Source of the DNA: Methylobacterium sp. J-077
Lineage (GTDB): Bacteria; Pseudomonadota; Alphaproteobacteria; Rhizobiales; Beijerinckiaceae
Length of the DNA stretch: 64,000 bases
Reading direction: 5' to 3'
Assembly: GCF_022829365.1 (NCBI RefSeq)
Contig: NZ_JAKSYJ010000236.1
Coordinates: 162,707 to 226,706 of the forward strand
Made by a program: the position numbers and the translations under genes. Of this stretch, positions 35,577 to 45,005 are shown in pieces (position 1 is the first letter of the stretch; each line of letters starts with the position of its first letter). The notes under the pieces were generated by a model. The model saw only the letters and a list, made by a program, of their open reading frames with translations. It ran no database searches and was not told the DNA's origin.

Positions 35577-35717
35577 TCAGGAATGCGGAGCGATCCAGCC
35601 CAGGACCGTCGCGCAACGCTCGGCTTGGTGGCGGGTCAGCCCGGAGGCGACGGCCGCACCGTTGCGATAGACCACGAAGGTGCCATCGTCGGTCGCGCGG
35701 ATCTTGATCGACGCCAT
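35577..35717 (-). CDS. Small protein, unknown function
   Basis: 46 residues starting MASIKIRATDDGTFVVYRNG. It overlaps the upstream gene by 3-4 bases (ATGA), so it is likely translated with it. The beta-strand-rich sequence gives no family. Confidence 0.5.
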   Translation of the reverse strand: MASIKIRATDDGTFVVYRNGAAVASGLTRHQAERCATVLGWIAPHS

Positions 35718-35950
35718 CACGCGTCTCCACCCGCGAAGGTTTGAAGCTGCGTCAGGCCGGCGGAGGTGATCTGCCAGATCGCGCGTTCGTCGCAGTGGTC
35801 GATCCGCTCCAGATGGCCGACGCTCTCGAGGGCCGTGAGCCGGCTGTGATCGGCGGGCCAGGATGCATTCGGCTTCCGCTGGATGGAAATCCGATAATCG
35901 CCTGATTCGGCGGCTTTATTGAGCAAGCGGCGCGCGTGATTGACCAGCAT
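35717..35950 (-). CDS. Small winged-helix-like protein
   Basis: 77 residues from the ATG at 35950, which has AGGAGT 6 bases upstream. The sequence WPADHSRLTALESVGHLERI followed by AIWQITSAGLTQLQ resembles a short winged-helix domain, so DNA binding is possible. It is coupled to the next small gene. Confidence 0.55.
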   Translation of the reverse strand: MLVNHARRLLNKAAESGDYRISIQRKPNASWPADHSRLTALESVGHLERIDHCDERAIWQITSAGLTQLQTFAGGDA

Positions 35951-36071
35951 TGGCACTCCTAGGCAGCTCCAATCGGGACGCATTACTTACGTACAGGCTG
36001 GCCTATATGGTCAAGCTTGGCAACCCCACGCCTCGAAAACCCGCTGGATCGTTCCGGCCCATCGCTGCGGA

Positions 36072-36230
36072 TCAGGATGCCAGCGCGAGATCCGCGCCGG
36101 CGCAGCCCAGCCCGACCAGGAACAGGCACCCACCCATCCCTTCGAGCAGGGCGCGGTACCGGGGCGCCCACAGGGATGCGGACGCCAGGCTGATACCGGC
36201 CACCACACAGAACACGCCCAACCCCATCAT
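36072..36230 (-). CDS. Small membrane protein, two helices
   Basis: 52 residues starting MMGLGVFCVVAGISLASASL. Two hydrophobic segments occupy most of it. GGAGG lies 6 bases before the first ATG. Unknown function. Confidence 0.5.
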   Translation of the reverse strand: MMGLGVFCVVAGISLASASLWAPRYRALLEGMGGCLFLVGLGCAGADLALAS

Positions 36231-36333
36231 GACGGCCTCCGCGTCGCCCCGCGCCACGAGAACGACACGTTTCAAGCCCGAAAGGTTGCCGACCTCGCGG
36301 GTTGTCGACAGGAAAATCGGCCGTCGACAGCAG

Positions 36334-36359
36334 AAGGGCCGACCTTGCGGCCGGCCCTT
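36334..36359 (-). terminator. Hairpin after the aldolase gene
   Basis: AAGGGCCG (36334-36341) pairs with CGGCCCTT (36352-36359), about 45 bases past the aldolase stop. There is no clear T run. Confidence 0.5.
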
Positions 36360-36405
36360 CGGACAGAGGCGATGCGTTCGCGACCGGCACGGGCCGGCGC
36401 CGACC

Positions 36406-37269
36406 TCAGGCGAACATGTCGGGCTGGGTCGCGGCGATGTGGCTGTAGAGCGTCTGGAAGTGCAGCCAGCCGATGTAGTCGCTCCCGACATGCTCGCGGC
36501 TGTAGCGGGCGGTCTTCACCGACAGGAGCTGCGGCTTGATGCCGGTCGCCTCAACCAGGAGCTGCTGCTGGCAGGCCCGCTCCAGGGCGATGAACCAGAA
36601 CGCCGCGTCGTCGATGCTGTGGCGGCTGCAGGTGAGCAGGCCGTGGTTCTGGTGCAGCACGCCGCGGTTGCGGCCGATCTGCTGGGCCACGGAGAGGCCG
36701 CTGGCCTTCTCGACCGCGACCGCCCCGGCCGAGGCGCCGATCACCGCGTGGCTGTTGTAGAAGGCGGCGGCATCCTGGCTGATCATGTCGAGGGGCCGGC
36801 CGGTGGCGCACCAGGCGGTGCCGTAGGTCGTGTGCGCGTGGCACATCGCCATGACGTCGGGATGTTCGTCGTGCACGGCGGCGTGGAGCACGAAGCCGGC
36901 GCGGTTGATCGCGTAGCGCCCCTCGACCACGTCGCCCTTGTGGTCGGCGAGGATCAGGTTCGACATCCGCACCTGCGAGAAGTGCACGCACATCGGGTTG
37001 GTCCAGTACAGCTCTGGACGCTCGGGATCGCGGATCGTCAGGTGTCCGGCGAAGCCGTAATCGAAGCCGTGCATCGCGAAGGCGCGGCAGGCGGCCACGA
37101 GGTGCTGCTTGCGGTATTCCCGCTCCTCGGCGTGGCTGGCGAACTGGGGGATCTCCGGGAAGATCAGGCCCGCCTGCTCGGGCTGGTAGATCGAGGTCCG
37201 CTTGCGGCCGGCGCTGTCGTTGGGCAGGTCGATGGCGATGTCGCCGTCGTGGGAATGGTCGTCGAGCAT
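36406..37269 (-). CDS. Class II aldolase/adducin family protein
   Basis: 287 residues. The family core is GHLTIRDPE, then VLHAAVHDEHPDVMAMCHAH with zinc-binding His residues, and GVLHQNHGLLTCS with the third His. Members act on sugar phosphates or hydroxy acids using a metal. A good AAAGGA site precedes the ATG at 37269. It lies 41 bases after an MFS transporter gene, suggesting a small catabolic operon; the substrate is unknown. Confidence 0.88.
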   Translation of the reverse strand: MLDDHSHDGDIAIDLPNDSAGRKRTSIYQPEQAGLIFPEIPQFASHAEEREYRKQHLVAACRAFAMHGFDYGFAGHLTIRDPERPELYWTNPMCVHFSQVRMSNLILADHKGDVVEGRYAINRAGFVLHAAVHDEHPDVMAMCHAHTTYGTAWCATGRPLDMISQDAAAFYNSHAVIGASAGAVAVEKASGLSVAQQIGRNRGVLHQNHGLLTCSRHSIDDAAFWFIALERACQQQLLVEATGIKPQLLSVKTARYSREHVGSDYIGWLHFQTLYSHIAATQPDMFA

Positions 37270-37310
37270 GGCGTGTCCTTTCGTCAGGGTGAGGGAGGGG
37301 GTGAGAGGGT

Positions 37311-38615
37311 TCAGCGGTTGACCAGGCACCTGGGCATGGTGAGCGCGAGGAGGCTGCCGATCGCGAGACAGCCGGCCAGCGTGTAGACGCCGAGGCTCGT
37401 GGACTTGGTCGTGTCGATGATCCAGCCGATCAGGTAGGGGCTCACGAAGCCGGCGAGGTTGCCGACCGAGTTGATCACCGCGATGCCGGTGGCGGCGGCC
37501 GCTCCCGCCAGGATGGCGGTCGGCAGGCACCAGAACTGCGCGAGCGTCACGAGCACGCCGATGGTCGCCACGGTGAGCGCGGCTTCGGCGACGACCAGAT
37601 CCGTGCTGAAGCGGATGCTGACCAGCCAGCCCACCGCCCCGACGAGGCCCGGCACCACGATGTGCCAGCGCCGCTCCCGGGACGCATCGGACAGGCGCCC
37701 GACCGTGATCATCGCCACTGCGGCGGCGCCGTAGGGCAGCATTGTCAGGAGACCGATCCGCAGGGGGTCGGCGACGCCCGCGCCCTTGATCAGGGTCGGC
37801 AGCCAGAATCCGACGCCGTAGAGGCCCATGATGAAGAAGAAGTAGATCCCGCTGAGCAGCCAGACCCAGCCGCTGGTGAAGCCGTCGCGGAAGCGGTGCG
37901 CGGCCACGGAGGCGCCGTCGGCGGCGACGTTGCGGGCGAGCAAGGCCTTCTCGTCCGGGCTCAGCCACTTCGCCTTCTGGATGCCGTCGTCGAGATAGGC
38001 GAGCACGCAGATGCCCATCACCACCGAGGGCAGCGCCTCGATCAGGAACAGCCACTGCCATCCCGCGAGGCCCGCGGTTCCGGCGAAGGCGTTCATGATC
38101 CAGCCGGAGACGGGTCCGCCGATCAGGCCGGCGATCGGAATGCCCGTCATGAACATCGCGATGATGCCGCCGCGCCGCTCGGACGGGTACCAATAGGTCA
38201 GGTACAGGATCACGCCCGGAAATAGGCCAGCCTCGGCGAGGCCGAGAAGAAACCGCAGCACGTAGAACAGCATCGGCGACGTCACGAACATCATCGCCGC
38301 CGAGATGACCGCCCAGCTCAGCATCACCCGCGCGATCCAGATCCGGGCGCCGACCTTGTGCAGGATCATGTTGCTCGGCACCTCGAACAGGAAGTAGCCG
38401 ACGAAAAAGATCCCGGCGCCGAGGCCGTACACCGTCTCGCTGAACTGTAGATCGCTGAGCATCTGCAGCTTGGCGAAGCCGACATTGACACGGTCGAGAT
38501 AGGCCGCCACGTAACAGGCGAACAGGACCGGCACGAGGCGCCATGTGACCTTGCGGTAGACCCGCGTCGTCTCGTCGATACTGGGCTCGACGAGGGTCAT
38601 GACCCCCTGTGCCAT
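37311..38615 (-). CDS. MFS transporter, anion:cation symporter (ACS) type
   Basis: 434 residues with about 12 membrane segments. Motifs YLDRVNVGFAKLQM and LGLAEAGLFPGVILYLTYWYPSE are typical of the ACS family, whose members import organic acids and sugar acids with protons. It is transcribed away from the LysR gene and ahead of the class II aldolase gene. The substrate is probably a sugar acid. Confidence 0.9.
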   Translation of the reverse strand: MAQGVMTLVEPSIDETTRVYRKVTWRLVPVLFACYVAAYLDRVNVGFAKLQMLSDLQFSETVYGLGAGIFFVGYFLFEVPSNMILHKVGARIWIARVMLSWAVISAAMMFVTSPMLFYVLRFLLGLAEAGLFPGVILYLTYWYPSERRGGIIAMFMTGIPIAGLIGGPVSGWIMNAFAGTAGLAGWQWLFLIEALPSVVMGICVLAYLDDGIQKAKWLSPDEKALLARNVAADGASVAAHRFRDGFTSGWVWLLSGIYFFFIMGLYGVGFWLPTLIKGAGVADPLRIGLLTMLPYGAAAVAMITVGRLSDASRERRWHIVVPGLVGAVGWLVSIRFSTDLVVAEAALTVATIGVLVTLAQFWCLPTAILAGAAAATGIAVINSVGNLAGFVSPYLIGWIIDTTKSTSLGVYTLAGCLAIGSLLALTMPRCLVNR

Positions 38616-38721
38616 GGCGTTGACTCCCTAGACTTTATTGGTACCGCAACCGTCTATGCGGTGCGGGCGGCACTATCGTGCTCTGTCACGGCGTTGACAA
38701 ACGACGATTTTTCACCGTTTT

Positions 38722-38738
38722 CGTGAATTCAATTCACG
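38722..38738. promoter_or_regulatory. Perfect palindrome in LysR/MFS divergent promoter
   Basis: CGTGAATT and AATTCACG flank a single C, 10 bases before the LysR start. It is a likely operator, either for the LysR protein itself (auto-regulation) or another dimeric regulator. A TTGACA box at 38694-38699 lies upstream. Confidence 0.45.
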
Positions 38739-38747
38739 GATTGTTGC

Positions 38748-39653
38748 ATGCGCCGGATCCCGAGCTTCCCCGCCCTGCGGGCCTTCGAGGCCGCCGCGCG
38801 CCTCGGCAGCTTCGCGCGGGCGAGCGAGGAGTTGCATCTCACGCCCTCAGCGGTGAGCCACCAGATCCGCGCGCTCGAACGCACCCTTGGGCGGCTCCTG
38901 TTCCGGCGTGCCAACCGTCAGGCGACCCTCACCGCGGACGGCGAGCGCCTGTGCGCAGGCCTCGGGCAGGCCTTCGACGCGATCGAAGCTCTCTGCGCCG
39001 AGCTCAGCCCACCGCCGTCCTCGGCGCTCGCCGTGCATTGCACCCCGAGCTTCGCCGCCAAGTGGCTCGGTCCGCGGCTGCATGCCTTCGTGGAGGCGCA
39101 TCCCGAGATCGGCATTCGCCTCTCCAGCAATGCCGATCCGATCGACCTCGGCCGGCACGAGGAGATCGACATCCTGATCGCCTACGGCCGTCCGCCGCGC
39201 GGCCCCGGCCTGGCGGTCGAGTCCCTGGGGCCCGAGGAGATCGCGGCCCTGTGCACGCCGAACCTCGCCCGCTCCATCGGGCCGATCGAGCCCGCCACCA
39301 TCCAGGGCTTCACCCGGCTGGATTCGTCGTTCAGCCCCGTGCGCTGGCCGGACTGGTTCGCGCAGAACGGTTTGTCCGCCCCGGCCGCCGTGTCCGGGCC
39401 GGCCTTCGACCGCGGCTCCCTGGTGATCGCGGCGGCCGTTCAGGGGCTTGGGGTCGCCCTGGAGAGCCTGCGGTTCGCGCAGGACGAACTCGGCGCCGGG
39501 CAGCTCGTGCGGCTCGGCGACGGCCGCCTCGCGAGCCTGTACCGGGACCTCCACTTCATCTGCTACCGCGAACGGGACCGGGACCTGGAGAAGATCCGAG
39601 CCTTCCGCCGCTGGCTTCTGAATCGCGAGCAGGAAAGCCGATTTGCCGGCTAA
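38748..39653 (+). CDS. LysR-family transcriptional regulator (GcvA-like)
   Basis: 301 residues. The N-terminal helix-turn-helix is ARLGSFARASEELHLTPSAV followed by SHQIRALERTLGRLLF. The C-terminal domain is of the GcvA subgroup (AKWLGPRLHAFVEAHPEIGI). It is divergent from the MFS/aldolase operon and probably controls it and the oxidoreductase gene downstream in response to the pathway substrate. Confidence 0.92.
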   Translation: MRRIPSFPALRAFEAAARLGSFARASEELHLTPSAVSHQIRALERTLGRLLFRRANRQATLTADGERLCAGLGQAFDAIEALCAELSPPPSSALAVHCTPSFAAKWLGPRLHAFVEAHPEIGIRLSSNADPIDLGRHEEIDILIAYGRPPRGPGLAVESLGPEEIAALCTPNLARSIGPIEPATIQGFTRLDSSFSPVRWPDWFAQNGLSAPAAVSGPAFDRGSLVIAAAVQGLGVALESLRFAQDELGAGQLVRLGDGRLASLYRDLHFICYRERDRDLEKIRAFRRWLLNREQESRFAG

Positions 39654-39799
39654 GCGTTACCGGGCCGAAGCAGGGCGCGTCCGTCGTTGCATGGGCAGAC
39701 GCCGAAACGCATGATAATTCCCAGCCGGCAAGGCCATGCAAACGCGGCGGGGACGGGCGCCGAGGCCCGACCGATCGCGCACCACGCCGGGAGAGCGCC

Positions 39800-41176
39800 A
39801 TGTCCATGTTCGCCAAGCTGCAGCGTCGCGCCGACGAGGGGCGCCCGGTCCGCGTGGGCCTGATCGGCGCCGGCAAGTTCGGCTCGATGTACCTGTCGCA
39901 GGCGCCCCGGACGCCGGGCATCCACCTCACCGCCGTGGCCGACCTCTCGCCCGACCGGGCGCGTCAGGCGCTGCGGCGGGTGGGCTGGGACGAGGCCCGC
40001 TTCACGGCGCCCGACCTGGAAGAGGCCGCGCGGACCGGGGCGACCTGCGTCACCGACGATGCCGACGCCATGATCGCCAGCCCGTTCGTGGACATCGTGA
40101 TCGACGCGACCGGCAGCCCGGCCGCCGGCATCCACCACGCGCTCAAGGCCTGCGAGCAGGGCAAGCACATCGTGATGGTCAACGTCGAGGCCGACGTGCT
40201 GGCCGGCCCCCTGCTCGCCCGCCGCGCCGCCGAGGCCGGGGTGATCTATTCCATGGCCTCGGGGGACCAGCCGGCGCTCATCGCGGAACTGGTCGACTGG
40301 GCGCGCACGATCGGGCTGGAGGTGATCTGCGCCGGAAAGGGCACGAAGTACCTGCCGGCCTATCACGCCTCCACGCCCGACACGGTCTGGGGCCATTACG
40401 GCTTCAGCGCCGAGCAGGTAGCGGGCGGCGATTTCAACCCGCAGATGTTCAACTCCTTCCTGGACGGCACCAAGTCGGCCCTGGAGATGGCCGCCGTGGC
40501 CAATGCCTGCGGGCTGACGCCCCCGCGCGACGGCCTCGCCTTCCCGGCCTGCGGCGTCGACGACCTGCCGACGGTCCTGCGGCCGGTGGCGGACGGCGGC
40601 ATCCTGACCGAGCGCGGCACCGTCGAGGTGGTGTCTTCCCTGGAGCGGGACGGGCGCCCGGTCTTCCGGGACCTGCGCTGGGGCGTCTTCGCGGTGTTCG
40701 AGGCGCCGAGCCGCTACGTGCAGGAATGCTTCGCGCAATACGGGCTGAAGACCGACGACACCGGCCGCTATGCCGCAACCTACAAGCCCTACCACCTGAT
40801 CGGTCTCGAGCTCGGGATCTCGGTCGCCTCCATCGCGGTCCGAGGCGAGGCGACGGGCGCCACCGGCGCATGGCGCGGCGACGTGGCAGCCACCGCCAAG
40901 CGCGTCCTGAAAGCCGGCGAGCGCCTCGACGGCGAAGGCGGCTTCACGGTCTACGGCAAGCTGATGCCGACGGTCGATTCCCTGCAGCAGGACGCCCTGC
41001 CGATCGGGCTGGCGCACAACCTGGTCCTGACCAACGATGTCCCCGCCGGCCGCGCGGTCCGCTGGAGCGATGTGGCGTACGACGCAAATCACCAGGCGAT
41101 CCGCATCCGGCGCGAGATGGAGACGCTGTTCCGTGCCGAGCTGGGCCTCGATTCACCCGCATCGAGGGGCGCCTGA
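39800..41176 (+). CDS. NAD(P)-dependent oxidoreductase with SAF domain
   Basis: 458 residues. The Rossmann motif is VGLIGAGKFGSMYLSQ, with a homoserine-dehydrogenase-like NAD domain to about residue 150. The catalytic part has CAGKGTKYLPAYH. The C-terminal 80 residues (VLKAGERLDGEGGF, LPIGLAHN) form an SAF domain. Proteins of this kind are linked to rare sugar or sugar-acid catabolism. GGGAGAG precedes the ATG at 39800. It probably works with the class II aldolase. Confidence 0.85.
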   Translation: MSMFAKLQRRADEGRPVRVGLIGAGKFGSMYLSQAPRTPGIHLTAVADLSPDRARQALRRVGWDEARFTAPDLEEAARTGATCVTDDADAMIASPFVDIVIDATGSPAAGIHHALKACEQGKHIVMVNVEADVLAGPLLARRAAEAGVIYSMASGDQPALIAELVDWARTIGLEVICAGKGTKYLPAYHASTPDTVWGHYGFSAEQVAGGDFNPQMFNSFLDGTKSALEMAAVANACGLTPPRDGLAFPACGVDDLPTVLRPVADGGILTERGTVEVVSSLERDGRPVFRDLRWGVFAVFEAPSRYVQECFAQYGLKTDDTGRYAATYKPYHLIGLELGISVASIAVRGEATGATGAWRGDVAATAKRVLKAGERLDGEGGFTVYGKLMPTVDSLQQDALPIGLAHNLVLTNDVPAGRAVRWSDVAYDANHQAIRIRREMETLFRAELGLDSPASRGA

Positions 41177-41194
41177 CCGACGGGTCCGCATTAG

Positions 41195-41500
41195 CCGCTC
41201 ACCCGTGTTGTGAGCGCGCAATGCGCGGACCTTCCCGGTGCTCGGCCAAGCGCATCGCGAAGTCGCGCGGTCCGTACGCGACCATCCGCTCAGGGCCGCC
41301 ACCCCGACGGTGGACGCGTCGGCGGATCCTGCCGGCGTCTTGGTTGCCACGGCCAACCGCCTCGCCCGGGCGGTGGGATACGAGGGCTATGCGCAGCTCC
41401 GCTCGGCCCGCGTGCCGGGTTCGAGGGCGCGCTCGGGTCGGATCAGGCCGAGGCGCTCCGGATAGCGGCGACGGAACGCGGAACACCGGGGGTTCAGGCC
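41195..41500 (+). pseudogene. RpiR-family regulator remnant
   Basis: In one frame the sequence reads GQAHREVARSVRDHPLRAAT, then GVLVATANRLARAVGYEGYA, the N-terminal helix-turn-helix of RpiR regulators. After about 41415 the match continues in another frame (GFEGALGSDQAEALRIAA), so there is a frameshift, and the sugar-binding SIS domain is absent. RpiR proteins often govern sugar-acid genes such as those adjacent. Confidence 0.65.
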
Positions 41501-44499
41501 GCGGCCCCATCGCGGTGGTCCTGCATGGCGGCAAGCGGGGCCTCCAAGTGGCAGACAAGGCCGGTCGGCGCGTAGGTGAGCAGGACTTGGCCGCCCACCT
41601 CAGCGGCGAAGCTGCGCTCGATCAGGCGCGAGCCGAAGCCCCGGCGCGTCGGCGGCGAGAGGATCGGCGGGCCGCCCTGCTCCGACCAGGTCAGGCAGAA
41701 GCGTGCGATCCCGTCCGCGTGCACGACGTGCCAGCACAGGTCTACGGCGCCGGATTCGTTGGCGAGCGCCCCGTACTTGGTCGCGTTGGTGGCGAGCTCG
41801 TGCAGGGCGAGCGCCAGCGACAGCGCGGGTTTGGCGGCCAGGGGGACGTTCGGGCCGCGCGCCCGGATGCGGTGCGGGGCGACGCCGCGATGCACCGCCA
41901 GCGCCCCGTCCACCACTTCCTGAATCGGCGCCTCGGTCCAGCTCGAGGCGGTGAGGATGTCGTGGGCGCGTCCCAGCGAGATCAGCCGGGACGAGAACGC
42001 CTCGCGCATGGAATCGACGTCGGTGGCGCCGCGCAGGGTCTGGCTGGCGATGGCCTGGACGAGGGCGAGGGTGTTCTTGACCCGATGCTGGAGCTCGCCG
42101 GTGAGCAGGCGCTGGTGCTCCTCGGCCCGCTTGCGCGCCGTGATGTCGAGCATGGCTCCGATCATGCGGATGGCCCGGCCGTTCCCGTCACGGATGACGT
42201 AGCCGCGATCGAGGATGCTGGCGTAGGAGCCGTCCGCCCGCTGGAAACGGTACTCGTTGCTCCAGACGAGGCCGGTGCCGTCGATGACCGCATGGATCGA
42301 GGCGTCGACGCGCGCCCGGTCGTCGGGGTGGATGTGGGCGATCCACCAGTCGCCGGTGGGTTCGACCGCGTCCGGGACGTAGCCGTGGGCGGTCTGGAGA
42401 GCCTCGTTCCACAGGAGGTGGTTCGTGGCGAGGCTCCAGTCCCAGATCGCGTCGTTGGTCGCGCGCGAGGCCAGCCGGTAGCGCTCCTCGGTCTCGCGCA
42501 GGATCTGCTCCGCCTTCCGGCTTTCGGTGACGTCGCGCGCCGTGCCGATGAGGCGCACGGGTCGGCCGCCCTCTAACAGGGTCTGGCCCTTGGCCGATAC
42601 CCAGCGCTCGACTCCGTCCTCGGGGGTGAGGGTTCGGTACGTGATGTCGTAGATGCCGTTGCCGGCCGGATCGAGGGCGGCCTGCACCGCCTCGTCCGCC
42701 CTGGCGCGGTCGTCCGGGTGCAGGCGGGCCAGGTAGATCTCGAGGTTGACGGGCGCGTCCGGTCCGAGGCCGAAGAAGGCGCGGGTGCGCAGGTCCCATT
42801 CCAGCACGTCCGCGACGAGGTCGTAGTCGAAGATGCCGGTCCCAGTCGCCTCGACGGCGAGGCGCAGCTGCTCGCGTGCCTTGCGCAGGTCCTCTTCCAC
42901 CTGCCTCCGGTCATGGATATCGGTGTTGCTGCCGAGCCAGCCGGTGATGGCCCCGCCGGCATCGCGCATCGGCTCGGCGCGGATCAGGTACCACCGATAA
43001 TGCCCGTCATAGCGGCGCAGGCGGGCCTCGGTGTCGTAGACGATCTCCCGGGCGCGGGCCTCGTCCCAGACGCTCAGCAGGCCGTCCAGGTCGTCCGGGT
43101 GGATGACCTCGGCCCAGCCGGTCGGCAGCGCCTGCTCCGGCGTCTGCCCGGTATAGGCGAACCAGCGGTCGTTCAGGTAGCTGACGCCGCCGTCGGGAGT
43201 CCCGAACCAGATGATGGCCGGGGCGAGTTCGGTCAGGGCCTTGAAGCGGCGCTCGGCGACCTTGCGCTCGTGGATGTCGAGCGAGGTCCCGATCCAGCTC
43301 CGGAGGGTCCCGTCCGGATCGTGGATCGGCTTCGCTCGGGACAGGAACCAGCGGTATTCGCCGTCCGCGCGCCGAAGCGGGAACTCGATCTCGTAGGATT
43401 GTCCCGAGGTCGCCGCCGCCAGCCAGGCCTGCCGGGTGGTCTCGCGGTAATCGGGATGGATCGCGGACATCCAGCTGGCCTCTCCGGTCACGCCGGACGG
43501 CAAGCCCGTGTAGTCGTACCAGTAGGCGTTGCAGTAGGTGACGTTGCCCTCGGGATCGCCGAACCACACGACCTGGGGGCTGACCTCCACCAGCGAGCGG
43601 TAGCGCATCTCGCTCGCCTGCAGGGCCGCGTCGGTCGCGCGCTGCTCGGTGCGGTCGCGCAGGATCTTGAGGAAGCCGATGATGGCCCCCCCATCCGACT
43701 TCAGGGGCATCAGCTCTCCCGAGGCCCAGAAGCGGCTGCCGTCCTTGCGCAGATGCCAGCGCTCGTCGGGGGCGCTGCCGTTCTGCAGCGCGAGCGCCAT
43801 CTCGGTTTCCGGCCGGCCCTCGGCTCGGTCCTCGGGCGTGAAGAACACGGCCGCCGCGTGGCCCAGCATCTCGGCCTCGCTCCAGCCGAGCACGTTCTCG
43901 GCGCCCGCATTCCAGCGGGTGACGTGGCCCCGGGCGTCGGTCGCGATGATCGCGTAGTCGGTCGCGCTGTCCAGGATGCGCTCGTGGAGCAGGCGTTGCT
44001 CGGCCTGCTCCCGCAGCGAGCGGCGCAGCTCCATCTGCGCCATGGTCTGACGCGCGAGGCGCAGCAGCCCCTTGCGTTGCCGCTCGGTCAGTTCGTGGGG
44101 CTTGGTGTCGAGGACGCAGACCGTGCCGAGGGGGTGGCCGTCCGGCGTCTTCAACAGCGCCCCGGCGTAGAAGCGCAGGCCGGGGTCTCCGACGACGAGC
44201 GGGTTCCCGATGAAGCGCGGGTCGCGCGCGGCATCCTGAACGTAGAGGAAATCTTCCTGCAGCAAGGCCTGGCGGCAGAAGGACGATTCGAGGGGCGTCT
44301 CACGCACGCCCAGGCCCACCTCCGCCTTGAAGAACTGGCGGCCGTCTCCGATGAGGTTGACCACGCCGATCGGGGCGTCGCAGAGCTCGGCCGCGGCCTC
44401 CGCGATCTCGTCGAAATCGCTCTCGCGCGGGGTATCGAGCAGACGGTAGCTCTCCAGTGCCCGGAGGCGAGCGGTCTCGCGCGTTGGGGTCGAACTCAT
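41494..44499 (-). CDS. HWE-family sensor histidine kinase with GAF and five PAS domains
   Basis: 1001 residues and no membrane segment. An N-terminal GAF domain (about 20-165) is followed by five PAS repeats at about 170-290, 295-420, 420-545, 545-675 and 675-805. The kinase core has the HWE phospho-acceptor GELQHRVKNTLALVQAIASQ and an ATPase with LALHELATNATKYGAL. It is a cytoplasmic, possibly light- or redox-sensing kinase. PAS cofactor binding cannot be read from the sequence. The adjacent receiver gene is decayed. Confidence 0.92.
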   Translation of the reverse strand: MSSTPTRETARLRALESYRLLDTPRESDFDEIAEAAAELCDAPIGVVNLIGDGRQFFKAEVGLGVRETPLESSFCRQALLQEDFLYVQDAARDPRFIGNPLVVGDPGLRFYAGALLKTPDGHPLGTVCVLDTKPHELTERQRKGLLRLARQTMAQMELRRSLREQAEQRLLHERILDSATDYAIIATDARGHVTRWNAGAENVLGWSEAEMLGHAAAVFFTPEDRAEGRPETEMALALQNGSAPDERWHLRKDGSRFWASGELMPLKSDGGAIIGFLKILRDRTEQRATDAALQASEMRYRSLVEVSPQVVWFGDPEGNVTYCNAYWYDYTGLPSGVTGEASWMSAIHPDYRETTRQAWLAAATSGQSYEIEFPLRRADGEYRWFLSRAKPIHDPDGTLRSWIGTSLDIHERKVAERRFKALTELAPAIIWFGTPDGGVSYLNDRWFAYTGQTPEQALPTGWAEVIHPDDLDGLLSVWDEARAREIVYDTEARLRRYDGHYRWYLIRAEPMRDAGGAITGWLGSNTDIHDRRQVEEDLRKAREQLRLAVEATGTGIFDYDLVADVLEWDLRTRAFFGLGPDAPVNLEIYLARLHPDDRARADEAVQAALDPAGNGIYDITYRTLTPEDGVERWVSAKGQTLLEGGRPVRLIGTARDVTESRKAEQILRETEERYRLASRATNDAIWDWSLATNHLLWNEALQTAHGYVPDAVEPTGDWWIAHIHPDDRARVDASIHAVIDGTGLVWSNEYRFQRADGSYASILDRGYVIRDGNGRAIRMIGAMLDITARKRAEEHQRLLTGELQHRVKNTLALVQAIASQTLRGATDVDSMREAFSSRLISLGRAHDILTASSWTEAPIQEVVDGALAVHRGVAPHRIRARGPNVPLAAKPALSLALALHELATNATKYGALANESGAVDLCWHVVHADGIARFCLTWSEQGGPPILSPPTRRGFGSRLIERSFAAEVGGQVLLTYAPTGLVCHLEAPLAAMQDHRDGAAA

Positions 44500-44589
44500 T
44501 GTGAGTCACACTCGGGGCTGGCGGATCAGTCCATCGCGCACGGTTACGTCGGAAGGCCCGAAGGCCTCGGAGACGTCGCCCCGCTCTAT

Positions 44590-44790
44590 TCCTCGCGACG
44601 CCGGGTCGTCACCCGTCGAAGGATACCGGAGAGCTGCTCGTGTGCGTGCCGCCCAGGCCGGGACATCCCAGGCCAGGACATCGCTGTAGCCGCAAGGCGG
44701 CACCACGGGTAGGTCGCCGTGGCGCGGCCTGATCTCCCGGGCCATGTCGACGCCGTTCATGCGAGCCGCCGCTCGCACCACGTCGCGCGT
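44590..44790 (-). pseudogene. Response-regulator receiver remnant
   Basis: The minus strand reads MNGVDMAREIRPRHGDLPVV, then GYSDVLA, which matches the middle of the receiver domains that commonly sit beside HWE kinases (normally followed by a Lys-Pro motif and a stop). The phospho-acceptor strand and both ends are missing. The rest of the 44500-45005 gap holds no gene. Confidence 0.55.
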
Positions 44791-45005
44791 GCCGACGATG
44801 CGGCCCGACGCATCCGGCCACATCGCCGTTCGGGACGTGCCGAGCGTGCGAGCACGTCCGGGCGGTCGCCAAGCCGTGCCGCCGCGACGAGGGCCGGGCA
44901 GAGCGGCGCCTCGGAGGAACCTTCGAAAGGTTTCCTGGCCGGGCGGCGAGGTCGGGTCTGCCCGCGACGCGCCGTGCTCCGCGGCCAGTCTGCCGGATCG
45001 GACCC

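Noticed and set aside
39736..42576. A long plus-strand frame across the oxidoreductase and kinase genes
   Set aside because: It is out of frame with the SAF oxidoreductase and antisense to the kinase, with Arg/Gly-rich low-complexity translation.
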